Source of the DNA: Ulva prolifera
Taxonomy: Eukaryota; Chlorophyta; Ulvophyceae; Ulvales; Ulvaceae
Assembly: GCA_023078555.1 (NCBI GenBank)
Contig: JALAAN010000021.1
Span: 1-64,000, forward strand
Length of the DNA: 64,000 bases
Direction: 5' to 3'
Shown: positions 10,701 through 22,400 of the stretch, piece by piece
How positions within the stretch are numbered: the stretch's first letter is position 1
Layout: each line of letters opens with the position of its first letter
Program-made: the position numbers and the translations under genes
The notes under the pieces: model-generated
Told to the model about the DNA's origin: nothing
The model's database searches: none
The model's input: only the letters and a program-made list of their open reading frames with translations

Positions 10701-13016
10701 GCAGCGTCACCCTGTTGGTGCGGATTCAACACCGTCTGCCGTGCAGGGTGGGACTACGACACGATGATTGCGAAGCTGCGGTCCGGCGAGTACGCGGCGG
10801 TGATCAGCGACGACACGCAGCTGATTGGCCGCGCCTACAGCGACGAGTCCTGCTCGCTGCACATCCTCGGGGAGACCATCGAGCCTTTCGACCTCGCGAT
10901 CGCATTTGCCCGCGACTTCTCCAGCGCCGCCCTGCGAGAGGCGGTGTCGAGCACTCTGCTGGACATGCAGGAGGACGGCACCCTCGCGGTGTGCCCCAAA
11001 CCACCTCGCAGGCGCCGCCATGCGCCGAATTGTCCTCTGTGACAGATGGCCTGAATGCGATGCCGCAGTGGAAGGGGCGGTGAGTGTGACATGCATGCAC
11101 ACCATGCGTGTGTGGGCTGCCATGCCTTGCTGCAGGTCAACAGTTTGACCGCTGGTACGGCGCATGCGTGTACATGAACCATCATCAAGCGGTGCGGCTG
11201 GAACACGGTGCAGTGCGGTGCAGGACATCAAGGCCGACCATGAACCCCCAGAGCCGCGGTGTGCCTCGGAGGCGACGGAGTTCTCCGAGACGAACCAAGT
11301 CCAGGTGCCCCCCCCCCCCTCCCTATGCTGGCCTGTTGTGCCCCGTCAGATGACGCCCCAGAATGCATGCCACACCCACAGGCGCTTGCAGCGCTACTGC
11401 CTCACACGGCCTCTTCCAAAGTGCCCCGTGGAGGGTGCAGCTGCTGGCTTCAGGGAGGAAGGAAGAGCACACATTCCAGGATGCCGTTGTTGCCTGGGAC
11501 TCCAGCCGGTGTGGCCACCCTCAGCAACGCCTCGGAGGCCAGCATCAGCCTTTTCCGGTTGCCAACGATTCAAGGCCACATATGCAGTATAGTTTTCACA
11601 TATTGCAAATATTGCACACATGCAGCAGAGGGTTCGTGCACGCATGCGCAGGTGGCCTCGCTGTGGGGCCTGTGGATCATACTCGCGCTCGCGGTTTTCC
11701 TCGCCGCCGTCGCCGGCATCACGGAGTACACCCTGAAGCGGCGCCGCCGCCATGCGGACGCAGACCACATCGCGCAGCGCGCCCAGCACTTCCGCAAGGT
11801 AGTAGGCAACGCTGTCTCGATGCAGCGCGCGGCGTCGGCGTTCTGGTCGACGATCGAGGCGCCGCCGCGTGGCGCCGCGGCTGCGACGCGGGACGCACAA
11901 GTGGCTGCGGACGCCGAGGCGGGGGCTGAGGGGCCGCCGGTTGCAAAGGCGGGGGCTGAGGAAGGGGCTGTGCCAGGCCGACTGGCAGGCGGTGCGATGC
12001 ACCCATGGCCACTGCCCGTATGGCCACTACCCACCTACCCACACCCCTGGCACCTACCCACACCCCTGGCCACTACCCACACCCATGGCCACTGCCCGTG
12101 TCCGTTGGCGAGGATGCAGCTGGGCTCTGGATGATTGAATTGCCCCAGAGAACGGCTGCTGCGCGCTGCCGCTGCCGTGCATACATGCATGGGCCGCTGC
12201 TCACATGTAGGCTGCGCAGCATGATCCGCCGTAATTCATCACGGCCCGTATTCCATGATGTGTGGTGTCGTGTCACAACATATATCCTGCCATGGCTGGC
12301 TCCGTGTGGTGCCATCCGGCGTGCGTCACTTGCGGTGGCGTGCAGGCATGCCTGGAGCGCAGCCGGGCTTATGGAACCGTGCCGCGCTCGCCCACTCCAG
12401 AGATATGCGCCGCGGAGACGTGGCCGCCGCCGAGCCGGACTCAGACGGCAGCGGCTGCGCTGCCACCGGCGCCGCTCCGCTTGCGCCGGTGCCGGTGTCG
12501 GCCGGGGCTGCGGAGCGCGCTGCGCCGCCGCGGACGGCCGCGGGCAGCGCGCAGCTGTGCAGCAGCCTCTTCCCGTCGGGCGCACGGCAGCCGGCGTCGC
12601 GGCAGACGTCCATCTGCTCCGTCGGCGGTGGCGCAGACGGTGCCGTGGGGAGCCTCGGTGTCTGTAGCACCGGCGGCCGCAGTGACACCCTGGACCCGCC
12701 GCCCGAGGGCGCTGCGGGCCCCGACACGCAGCAGCCCGCGCAGAGCTCTGCAGGCCGCATCCCGCCGCCCGAAGCGCCCGGGTATGACGGCGGCGACTCG
12801 GTGTCCCTGAGCTTCTTGCCGCACACATGCATGGGCGACATCGGTAGCCCGCGGCGGCCCGCGGCGGAGGCTGATGAGGACGCCGGCGGCACGTTGGAGG
12901 AGGGGCTGGAGGCGGAGCTAGTGCGGCTGCGATCGGATATGCAGGCGATGGCGCAGCGCGTGGTTGCGCTGTGCGACGCGCGGCAAGCGCGGTCGCGGCG
13001 GAAGCCGCCAGCGTGA
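7717..13016 (+). CDS. Glutamate receptor-like channel, copy 2
   Basis: Ionotropic glutamate receptor-like subunit, a predicted ligand-gated cation channel. Exons are 7717-7974, 8143-8499, 10219-10541, 10747-10988, 11224-11304, 11652-11991 and 12346-13016, all phase-consistent. An upstream first exon with the ATG is not resolved. Order is a hydrophobic leader, S1 (CGYDIDVW and TASTERE, whose Arg matches the ligand alpha-carboxyl contact), M1, pore loop (LLQCLWHGVSHTLS), M3 with NTYTANLAAFLT (family SYTANLAAF signature), S2 (DLRGK, ISDDTQL, LLDMQEDGTLA) and M4 (SLWGLWIILALAVF). No amino-terminal LIVBP-like domain precedes S1. The C-tail is long, Pro/Ser/Ala-rich, and ends in a helical stretch. 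Intron 8500-10218 is unusually long and holds palindromes. The 3' half is clearly more GC-rich than the 5' half. Family assignment is firm; ligand and ion selectivity are unknown. Confidence 0.82.
8819..8841. repeat. 11-bp inverted repeat with 1-base centre
   Basis: ATGCAGCATTT, T, AAATGCTGCAT lies within the long intron of GLR copy 2. It resembles the 12-bp palindrome downstream in the same intron in having a single-base centre. Confidence 0.6.
9528..9561. repeat. Perfect 14-bp stem, 6-base loop
   Basis: AGATCTGCGTGCAG (9528-9541), loop GCCCGT, CTGCACGCAGATCT (9548-9561). It is preceded by a second small hairpin, ATCACAG/CTGTGAT (about 9500-9517). Both lie in the long intron of GLR copy 2. 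Confidence 0.7.
9789..9813. repeat. 12-bp inverted repeat with 1-base centre
   Basis: CACACCGCAAAT, T, ATTTGCGGTGTG lies in the same intron of GLR copy 2. Perfect arms and a one-base centre give cruciform-type symmetry. No element boundary was recognised around it. Confidence 0.6.
12020..12105. repeat. Minisatellite in the last intron of GLR copy 2
   Basis: A short unit of the form CCCACACCCCTGGCaCcTAC is repeated imperfectly about four times, with CCATGGCCACTGCCCG variants at each side. It lies between the M4 exon and the tail exon and is therefore intronic in this model. Confidence 0.6.
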
Positions 13017-13996
13017 CAGGCGTGTGCGAACGCAGACGCTGGGGGTTCCAGCGGTGCATTGTGCGGGGAATGTGGTGCGCTGTGGCAGGCGCCAGTAGGG
13101 GTTGTGGCGTAGGTGCGAAGAACAGTGTCGAGGAGAGCTTGTCGAGAGATTGCGCTATGCATGAACAGCCGCGTGTAGAGGCGGCGACAGCGCAGCACGC
13201 AGCGGGCGGCGCCAAAGTGCTGTGGCTGTGGGCTTGTTCTGTACGTGAAAGTGTGCGCATGATGTTGCGCTGCAGGTGATCAGGCGATGGGGTAGAGCGC
13301 CACCTGCAGCCACAGATGGAAGGAGCAGCATTTCACGAAAGAGTGGCTGTGTTCTGTGACTGCTGCATCGGCCTGGGTGACGCAGCTTTGTATGTGTGCT
13401 TCTGTGGCCAAGGGGGCGAGGGCGATGTGTTGAGGCCTGCATGGGTGTTCTACTAGGCAGAAGAAGGCCACTAGGAAGACAACAGCCGGCCTGAGAGGTC
13501 ATGCGGTCGACAGGAAGAATGGCATGAGATGAGAAAGTTCCACACAGATGAAGCGCTGGTAATGTAGAGTGTCGATGTATATGTGTGTGGACATGGGCTT
13601 GTGAGCACTCGCGCTCGAAGACGATACGCAGGAAGCTGGCAGGAGAACTGCGCAGGCACGGCCGCCATTGTGTCGCCGTGTGCCGCTGCCGGCTTGCCCT
13701 GCGCTTTGTGCAGTGTAAGAGGCCTGCGTGAATAGTTGGACAAGTTCATAGGTTGCATCTCATGATGTGCACACACACTTTTGCACTTGCACGGGCCCGA
13801 ATGCTTGCAGGAGGAGGTTGGACTTCGTAGTCCAACACGAACACCGGTGCTGGAGGCAAACATGCAGTGTGATGTAACTTCTGGGCATGTCTGGTCTGGG
13901 CTACAGTTATGCTTCTGCGCCTCTGCCACAGCTAGACTGTCGGACAAGCTTGACAGCTGCGCCTGAAAATTGTTCCTTACTACGCCAACTTGAGTA
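13017..13996. other. Spacer downstream of GLR copy 2
   Basis: About 1 kb with no firm gene. Minus-strand stretches near 13,780-14,040 could be further 3' exons of the minus-strand candidate at 13,997-14,501 but were not joined. Confidence 0.3.
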
Positions 13997-14501
13997 TCAG
14001 AGCTCCTCAACTGAACAAGCTGCATATTGTTCATTCGATCGTACACCGGTCCATGTAGTTTTTAGTTGCAGCAGGTCCATAAACGCACTCTCGTCTGTAT
14101 CGTTCTCTGGAGGAGAGCATGCGTTGACTGTGGCAAGCCACTCTCTGAGGTGCTCTGGAAGAGATTCAGTCGATTGTAGGGAGTACCACAATTCCTCGAC
14201 ATCTTCCATGTGCATTTGCCTGCCTCCAGTGTCTTTGGGCCAGCTTGCCTTGTTGTGAAGCCATGTATGCATTATATATGCAGATGACCACATGCCAGAG
14301 CTGCGTCTGTGAAAATGGTGTACCTGATTCTTCATGAATCAGATCGGCAGCCCTTTTCACTCCGGAATCCCTCATGTACCGGAGGACATCCGTATCCATG
14401 CCCGTGTATATCATGAATGCTGCTTCCCTGTGGTCCCTTGCCCGTCTTCTGCGTCCGAGCGCCATCGCCTGGTCTACAATGCATAACCTGAATGCCTGCA
14501 T
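13997..14501 (-). CDS. Unrecognised minus-strand gene between GLR copies 2 and 3 (partial model)
   Basis: Two overlapping minus-strand frames look coding. The upstream one (14,335-14,501) reads REAAFMIYTGMDTDVLRYMR with a clean GTACACC donor. The downstream one reads MHMEDVEELWYSLQSTESLP, then EHLREWLATVNACSPPENDT. The phases I see do not join them directly, so one boundary is wrong or an exon is missing. The second frame is acidic and probably helical. Further minus-strand exons may lie at 14,880-15,085 (MKDRLHVLILASTPRSQKN) and below 13,990. No family is recognised. It lies antisense between two tandem GLR genes. Confidence 0.35.
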
Positions 14502-15248
14502 CCATCATTCATCTGCAGTCTAAGAGGCAGGATCTCCGAGATAGGCGTGCAGTAGGCTAGGGATTGGCAGTGGCAACGGATGCATTTCAGACACTGAACG
14601 GCCGCGGGCAGGCATCATCATCAGGCGAGGTGACAACATGTAAGCGTGCTTCCGTGTTGCATTTGCAGGCGACTTCATACAGGCCAATCGAGGTCTCTTC
14701 GCTGTGTCATGGCGGCTGTGTGCGTAGGCATTGTTCTGACAACAATTCACATCACATCAAGTGACGTGCATCGCGCGGGGTGCATGGATGAACACGCAAC
14801 ATGTACACGCGGCAACGCGGCCAACTGCCATCCCCCCCGCCCGCGTGGTCCTGTGATCCAGCTCTGCGTGTGTATATTGCAAGCGTGATAACCTAGCCTT
14901 GGTGGGTTCTTGCGTTGCATGTTCGCTCTCAGCTGCGTCCCTGACACATTCTTCTGTGACCGTGGTGTCGACGCCAAAATGAGCACATGCAGGCGATCTT
15001 TCATAGATTCAGTCTCTTGCTGTGTGTAATGCATTTGCAAAGCAGCTGCAGCAGTCTGGATTCCATGGACCTGGCCATGATCGATGCGTTTGGCACTGGC
15101 GATTAGGTTCCGCGTGATCGCAGAGAGGTAGCTAAATTATACCATGGTAATTTATCTAGTGGAATAAAGTCACATTCTTTGTCATGGCTGCGGGAAAGCG
15201 AAGGTATGGTGCTGTCGCACTTGCGTCGAGACTTTGGCACTGGCATAC

Positions 15249-18200
15249 ATGGGCTTGAAAATGTTATCGGCTGGCGCAGCAGTGCTGAACCACGTCAAAA
15301 TATGTGTCTGCAGGCGAACTGACTGGCTGGGCGTCGTATTCGTCGCGCTGCATTGCGTGAGTTTCGTGACAGCACAGTCGCTGGCCAAGTACAACCTGAC
15401 GCGGCCTTTGAGAATCTGTACAGCAAGCATCCAAAATTTCGGGGCGCGGTGCAACGGCGCGCCCGATGCTGCGTTCGAGCACAATGAAGCGCCCAACGGG
15501 CCTGTCCCGGCCGGTGGTTGGTGCGCAGCCGGAGAGGATTTCTGCGGCTACGACATCGATGTGTGGAGGTATGCACACTATATCATAATATTGTCAAGCA
15601 TGTGTATCAATTGCCACCATCCCACCGGACCTGTTGGCGTCGTCCTGGTGGCATTTTCGATGTGATCGGTTCCCCACGTCACCTCACTTCACTGAAGGAT
15701 GTCTGATCACAGAGCTTCCAGTGTTCACGGAAATCTTCCTCACAATTGTTTCATGATGCAGTCAAGTCGCAGACTGGCTGAATTTGGAGGAGGGTGTCGA
15801 TTTCGAGCGGGTGTGCCTCGGTGAAGACGGCTTCCAGTACATGATGGAATCGCTTGTCGGAACAAACACATCTAACGGGACCTGTGATATCGGAGTGTCG
15901 TCCATCACGGCCAGCACAGAGCGCGAAAACAGGGGAATCACATTCTCTCGTGCAACGCATCGGTCCGCGCTGGCCATCTTGGTGCACGCGCCCCTCAAAA
16001 CGCGAGGCATGTGGGCGTTCTTCGAGCCTCTTCATTTCTACGTGTGGATGGCGCTGCTAGGGACTATTGTCGTCGTCCCATTTTTTGTATTCTTTTTCGA
16101 GGCAGTGTTCGCAAAGTGGTGCGCAGCACCACGGAACGTGTGCATTTTCGTATTGTGTATATTTCACATACTACACCGCAGTTCTTCGTAATGACAGTTT
16201 GTTGATGAGTGGCTGAACTGCAGGACTGCGTATATGAATGGCGAGAAGCTGGACATTGCATCCGGCCTCGTGCAGTGCCTTTGGCACAGCATATCTCACA
16301 CGCTATCCATAGATGTGTTCCACGTCCGCTCCTTTCCAGCCCGCATCATCACCGCCGCCTACGCCTTCCTCGTCCTGATCCTCACAAATACCTACACTGC
16401 TAATCTCGCTGCTTTCCTGACTGTCAACCAGCTCGACACGACCATCGACAGCGTGGATGACCTCCGCGGCAAGTCTGTCGCGACCGTAGAGCCCTACATC
16501 CACCGTTTATACGAAAACCACCGCATATCTGCCTCTTCAGCAGACGGTACGAGCTCTGTCTACGTCTGAAGCCGTGCCTGCTCCTCGCACCTCGATTCAA
16601 AGGAATGCCCTCATGGGGCCCCTTCACCACTCACACCAGCCCCCGCCACTGCGCAGGGTGGGACTACGACCGCATGATTGAGAAGCTTCGGGCGGGGGAC
16701 TATGTGGCCGTGATCAGCGACGACACGCAGCTGATTGGCCGCGCCTACGCCGACGACTCCTGCTCGCTGCACCTCCTCGGGGACACGATCGAGCCCTTTG
16801 ACCTTGCGTTTGCCTTCGCCCGCGACTTTCCCAGCCCAAGCTTTCGCTTCGCCGTGTCCAGCGCCCTGCTGTCCCTCCAAGAGGGCGGCGTGCTCTCTGT
16901 GCGCTCCATGCCACCCCGGTCCTTCCGAGCTGCGTGTGTACCAGCCTCTGTGTCTGTGCCTACATTGTGGATGTATTGTGTCAGTCGTATGCTGCATACG
17001 CCAAAGGCTATCGCATTCGTGCCCTGCTGCCTGTATGGTCATGTGGTATGTGGCAATTGTGCCGTGCCGGAGCGTTCCAGTCCGTGCCACACCACACTCA
17101 CAGCCAGCATTTGACGATGCGCTGTAATCCGGCTGCTCAAGCCGATCTACCGTATGCCTTAGCCGCGACGGTCCTCAGTGCTTTCTGCCAGTTCATGTCC
17201 GTGGCATGCGGCCAGCCGTGCTGGCGGGGAGCAAGGGAGTCCTGGCCGCAGCGTTCCGGCCCTGTACCTCCGCAGCGTCAGGGGCCGCTTGCCGGACGCC
17301 GATGCTAGCGTGTGCGCGCCAAAGGGCCTGACGCAGCGCGTGCGGTGCAGGAGCTGAAGGAGGAGCACGAGCCGCCGGAGCCGCAGTGTGCCTCGGAGGC
17401 GACCGAGTTTTCAGAGACCAACCAGGTTGCGGTGCGGGGCCGACCCAGCTGCTTGTGCCTGCGTTGCCGCCGCGCTAACCGTCGCAACCCGCCGCTGGAG
17501 GCGGCTGCGACTGGTATAGTCGTACCGTGCTTTGGGAGCTCTGCCATGCAATGGCCGGAGCTTCTGGAAGATGTCCTGTCGGCCAGACGTTCTCCCACCT
17601 CTGCTGTGGGGGTGGTGCTGAGGCTTTCAACTGCAGGCGAGGCAGTACCCCGGTGCTGATGTGCTGATGTGCTGATGTACGGCAGTGGCATGATTCTTGC
17701 CTGGCCGGCTGGCTGGTTGCATGTGATCTTGCCAGAGTTTCACCCCTACAGAGTTCCATCCCTTCCAGGGGGGGGGGGGGCATGGCGTGTCGCTGTTGTC
17801 AGACCCGCGTCCCCTGCATCGACGCTATCCGGCACCTTCCCTGGTGGTGTACTCCTTCGGCATGTGGTCCCGACATTCCGCAGTTGTCAATCCCCTGTCA
17901 AGGTTACGGGTCAATCCGATAAGGTCTATAATGCTTTGCTGTGCTGCATTCACAGACCCGTCCGCCTGCTCCTACACGTCCAACATACACAGCCCCAACT
18001 CTGATGCCTGCGTGCCCAAATCCCTGGAGCAAGTGATCACGTACACGCACCACCCGCATCAGCTCAGCATGCATGTCCCCCATGCATATGTACCTGCCCA
18101 CACGCATGCAGATCACATCGCTATGGGGCCTGTGGATCATCCTCGCGATCGCGGTCGTGATTGCGACAGGCGCCGGCGCGGCGGAGTACGCCCTCAAGCG

Positions 18201-19458
18201 GCGGCAGCGCCACGAGGACGCGGCCAAGATGGAGGAGCGCGCGGCGGTCTTCCGCTCCGTGATCCCGAAGGCCGCGTCCGTCACCCGCGCAACGTCGGCG
18301 TTCTGGAACACGATCGACGGTTCCCGCCGCACCCGCGCCTCCACAGCGGACGGCGTCAGCTCCGTGTCCAAGGCGGCACCCCCCGCCAGTGCGACCCCTC
18401 TGCCACCTTCAATCCCTCGCCCCTTCTGCGTGTGATCGGTGTGCCGTGTGCTTTGTGCTGTGGCCGGCGGGACACGCAGGCGCACGCTGCATCCGCCATG
18501 GCGCAGTGCAGACAGGGTTGGTATGCTTTGTGGCTCTATGTGGATGCCTCATTTGCTATCTCCTTGCCCATTTGGTTTGCCCCGGCGGGCACTCGTCATG
18601 TGGTCCACGCGACTGCAGCCCGTCAGGCGCTTGCGCCGGCCACCATGGCTACTGCGGTCCCTCGTTTCATGGATGTGTGTGCGTGCGTGTGCTGCTGCGT
18701 TTTGGTATGATGAGGAGCTGGGTCCCTGGATGCTCCAGCCGTGGGATTTGGGTGTAGAAGGCGTGACTGGCCTGTGGAACCGAGCGGCCAAAGCAACCAA
18801 GGGCGCCACCGGGGGTGTCGCCGGCAGCGACGTCGCGGCTGCAACCCCATCAGCAGCGCCTCCGCCCATCCGGGGCCTCGCGCCGAGCCGCTGCAGCACC
18901 GGCAGCTGCCACACCGGCCTGCCGCTGGGCGCCTCCGACAGCGTCCGATCCTCCGAGATCCTCGACGTCTTCACGTTCCCGCCGTCTGCCCACACGCAGA
19001 TGCATGGCGGGAGCCTGCCCCATGCCATCGGCACGGAGGGGGCGCGCGTCACAGCACGCACCGAGTCCGCTAGCAGCTGCCGCCGGTACTCCCGGCAGAC
19101 CTCGCACGGCTCCGCCAACCCCACGAGCCTCGGAGCACGCAGCACCGGCTGCCGCAGCGAGAACCTGGACGCCCCTGTGGAGACACAGCCGCCGGATCCG
19201 GACGCGCTGAGCCAAGGTGTGCACAGCGCAGGGATGCTGCATGGGCTGCCGTTGGCGTGCTTGGATATGCGGCAGGAGGAGGCGACCCTGTCTGCGGGCA
19301 TCGACGGCAGGGAGGGGCAAGGGGCCGAGGCGGGCGCGGACCCCGGCGGGGACCTGGACGCGGAGCTTGACGAACTGAATTTGATCGTCGAGGCGGTTGC
19401 GGGCCGGGTGGCTGCGCTGCGCCGCATGCGGCAGCACCAGAAGCAGCTGCAGGGGTGA
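15249..19458 (+). CDS. Glutamate receptor-like channel, copy 3 (complete model, 764 aa)
   Basis: Predicted plasma-membrane or organellar ligand-gated cation channel. Exons are 15249-15568, 15762-16118, 16224-16546, 16657-16898, 17351-17425, 18112-18388 and 18758-19458; all phases close to 764 residues. The ATG at 15249 is chosen because the frame is open into a hydrophobic leader (WLGVVFVALHCVSFVTAQ, about residues 26-45); 15261 is an alternative. S1 begins at NLTRPLRICTASI; CGYDIDVW and TASTERE carry the expected S1 landmarks. M1 is VWMALLGTIVVVPFFVFFF, the pore loop LVQCLWHSISHTLS, M3 ends NTYTANLAAFLT, S2 has DLRGKSVAT, ISDDTQLIGR and LQEGGVLSELK, and M4 is LWGLWIILAIAVVIA. The ~300-residue tail is Ser/Gly/Ala-rich and ends in a predicted helix. 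There is no LIVBP-like amino-terminal domain. Exons 2-4 match copy 2 in length exactly. Confidence 0.88.
17643..17680. repeat. Short tandem repeat TGCTGATG
   Basis: GTGCTGATGTGCTGATGTGCTGATGT lies in an intron of GLR copy 3; about three to four units of eight to nine bases. Confidence 0.6.
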
Positions 19459-22400
19459 AACCAAAAACACCGCAGCAGCCGCACGGTCGGCTTGTGTGCC
19501 AGCAATTCAACGGACCAAATGCATGAACAAATGTTGACGGGGGTACATCCACACGTACAGCCCCAGGCAAACCCGAACGCGCCGGGAGGGGCCGGCAGGC
19601 AGGCCCGGGCGCTGAGGCTGTGGGTGCCGCTGCGGCAGAGTGAGGTTGGTAGAGGGGGTGATGGGCCGCGAACCATGGCCGTCCTGCTGTGCCTGGCTGC
19701 AGCGCGCCCTGAACCACCATGCTGCGCTGTGCTGTGATCTGCCGTGTGGCTCCGGCGTGAGCTGCAGCTGTGACATCCAGGCACGGTGTTTGTCCCGCTG
19801 TGGACTCGGAAGAGGATTTGAGAGTTGAATGTTTGCGACACCCTTTGAATGTAGCGCAGACTCCACAGACATGCAATTCTCCGATAGGGTAATCAGAGTC
19901 TTGATGTTTTAGGGTGCGCCCAGCTGGGTCGGAAGGGCCGCTAAGCGCTGGGGCGTAAGCAGATAGCGTCACTGGGAGCAGAGTGCTGACTGGGATGCTT
20001 CACGCAGGCAGGCACGGAAGTCCATCACCGGATCATGTTTCCTGCATGATTCAGTCAGTGGTGAAATGTCCAAGGGGAACCGCTGGTGTTGGCGAAGCAG
20101 GCCTGCTTGGTGCGGGGTCATGACGGGCACAGATATGCGCCGGGGATGGTCTGTGGAGTAAATGTTTTTGCAGTGTCGGGTGTGGCTGTGCTATATGCGA
20201 TGTCCACAAGTCCCCGCCTCATAGAGTCGGAGTGCTACTGTGCTGAAGTGAGCATGTATCAATTGCCGCCAGCCACCAGTTTAGTGGCATGCTGGAGTGA
20301 CAGTGTCGGATGACGACATGGCGGGAGCTCGTGTGTGCAACGCCAGTGTGGCCTAGTGAAAAGGCCGCTAATGACATGGAGTGTGTGCGTGCTGGTGCTA
20401 GGCCATCAAGCCGCTGCGTGCAAGTTACGAGGCATGCCCCAAGGGCTTGCCTGTGGTGGCGGTGTCGTGCATGAAGCGGTCCTGCGCCAAAGGAGTCAGA
20501 CTGTGAAGGCACGGCTGCTGATTTGTGAATATCCCATATTTGAGGCACAAATCCCAAAGAATTTAGCTGTTTTAATTACTTGTGAATCGGGAAGATCATC
20601 GTGCATCAAATTGATGTAATGCTGGTTGACGGTTTCGATTGCAACTAATTAAACACGGGAATACATCAGTCTGACAGGGTCCCATTCATGCACCAGGTGC
20701 AGTACTTGCAATCGAGATGAGGCATGTGGTGAATCTTACAGCAAAACTCAACACTGATCTACATGGACGCTGCAGACCTCTCCCCATTGCATTTGCATAT
20801 GGCTCTTTATTCTGGCTCTTTATGGCTCTTTATCCTGGCTCGTTTTGACCTCTGTACAGCATTCGGCTGTGGGCCTCCATTCCACCTCCAGCTGTGAAGC
20901 AGTGACCACTCATGCGTACCTGTGGAAATGTGGCCTACGTGCGGTTGGAGTTGAGTACACTTGCAAGACAGGCAGATCTGACGAGCATGGCACCTAATCG
21001 TGTCATCTCAGGTTGTCAAGCTTACACCAGTGGAGCACCGGCTGTGCACAGCACCAGCAGCCCATGTCCCTCTGGCTAGGAATCTGCGATCAACATCGCA
21101 CGGCAGTGACTTTCAGAATTAACTCCACATAATACCATTGTTCACATGCTGTGGGGGTCACACTTTCTTTTGGGGATGGTGTGTGACAGTGCTGTTGCCT
21201 GGTCATCAGTCAGGAAATCCACTTTGCTACTCAGGCTTCTGATGAAGCTTGGCTGTAACGACTGTTTGCGATGAGTGTTCAAGTCTCGACATAGCTAGGC
21301 GTTGCTAAGTCTAAGCTCCACTGTGGTACAGAACCAACACGCAAGGGGGGTTGTGCACTCAGCTCGAGTGGGTTCAAGGGGCAGCTGGCATCAAGCCAGC
21401 TGCGTCTCTCATCACTTTCGAGTTTTGTCTACGCGAGAAAGATCAGCGATTAATACTTTCAAATTCTGTACACATAGTAACAATGTCCATATGGTCCAAT
21501 GGGTGGCAGATGCTGACAAAAACCAGGCCAGACCGCTGCCTCTTCCTACAGAGCTCTGCTGCTGGTCCACACGTGCTGCTGTTGCTGCACCACCATGACC
21601 GGAAAGACACTGTTACATGCAACTTAGAACGGTGTGTCTGCGGAGGTAATCAGGCTGCAAGCCATGCATGTGCAGCACAGACTGGCCTCAAATGAAGCAG
21701 CAGTTAGGAGCTCCTCGTGGACAGTTACGACACTTCAGCCAACATATGACAAATGAACCCTGCCCAAGGCTGTAAAGCTGATCACTTTGCAATGCATGCA
21801 TCCTTGTTCAATGTATGTGGAACATCTGACTTACACCCTCAAGGCTGAGTGCTACCTTTGACCCAGTCCAAATCCTACTGCTTCTTCTTTGCAGCGCCCT
21901 CGAGCATGCCACGAATTATAATTATAGCCTGTGTTGGAGAAAATACAGCAGCTTAGCTTCAACATACTGCTGGGGCTGTCGCATGTGCTGCAGCAGTGTT
22001 ACCCTACCAGTGTACTGAAGATGCGAGAGCAGCGACAGCACAACTGCGCATGACCTCCGCTGGCACACCAGCAAGGCATGGTTATCTATTATTCCACTGT
22101 GCCATACAATGGCTCAAGTTCATGCAATTGAATGGTTTTGCGAAGCGCATGCTGTAAAGATGCAAGGACGATCCGAGGCTACAAACACAACAGTTCACTG
22201 CCGGGTGGAGGTCATGTAGAGAGGTCACAGAGAGGCCCGTTCCCAGCACACCACTCGCAACATGTGCACAGTAGTGACTTTCAGAAGTGAGCTACAGACA
22301 AAGTGGATGTATTGTCACTATGCAATATGTATCCTGAAACACGCAGTACAGCCAGCCAAAGCACGACGTCAAGTTTGAACATCGCTTATTTGCATTAACA

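Noticed and set aside
11148..11169. FDRWYGAC-type exon in GLR copy 2 between 10,988 and 11,224
   Set aside because: It looked like the end of S2, but joining 10,988 directly to 11,224 gives a continuous S2 end matching copy 3 (LQEGGVLSELK) with the same phase, and copy 3 has no equivalent segment.
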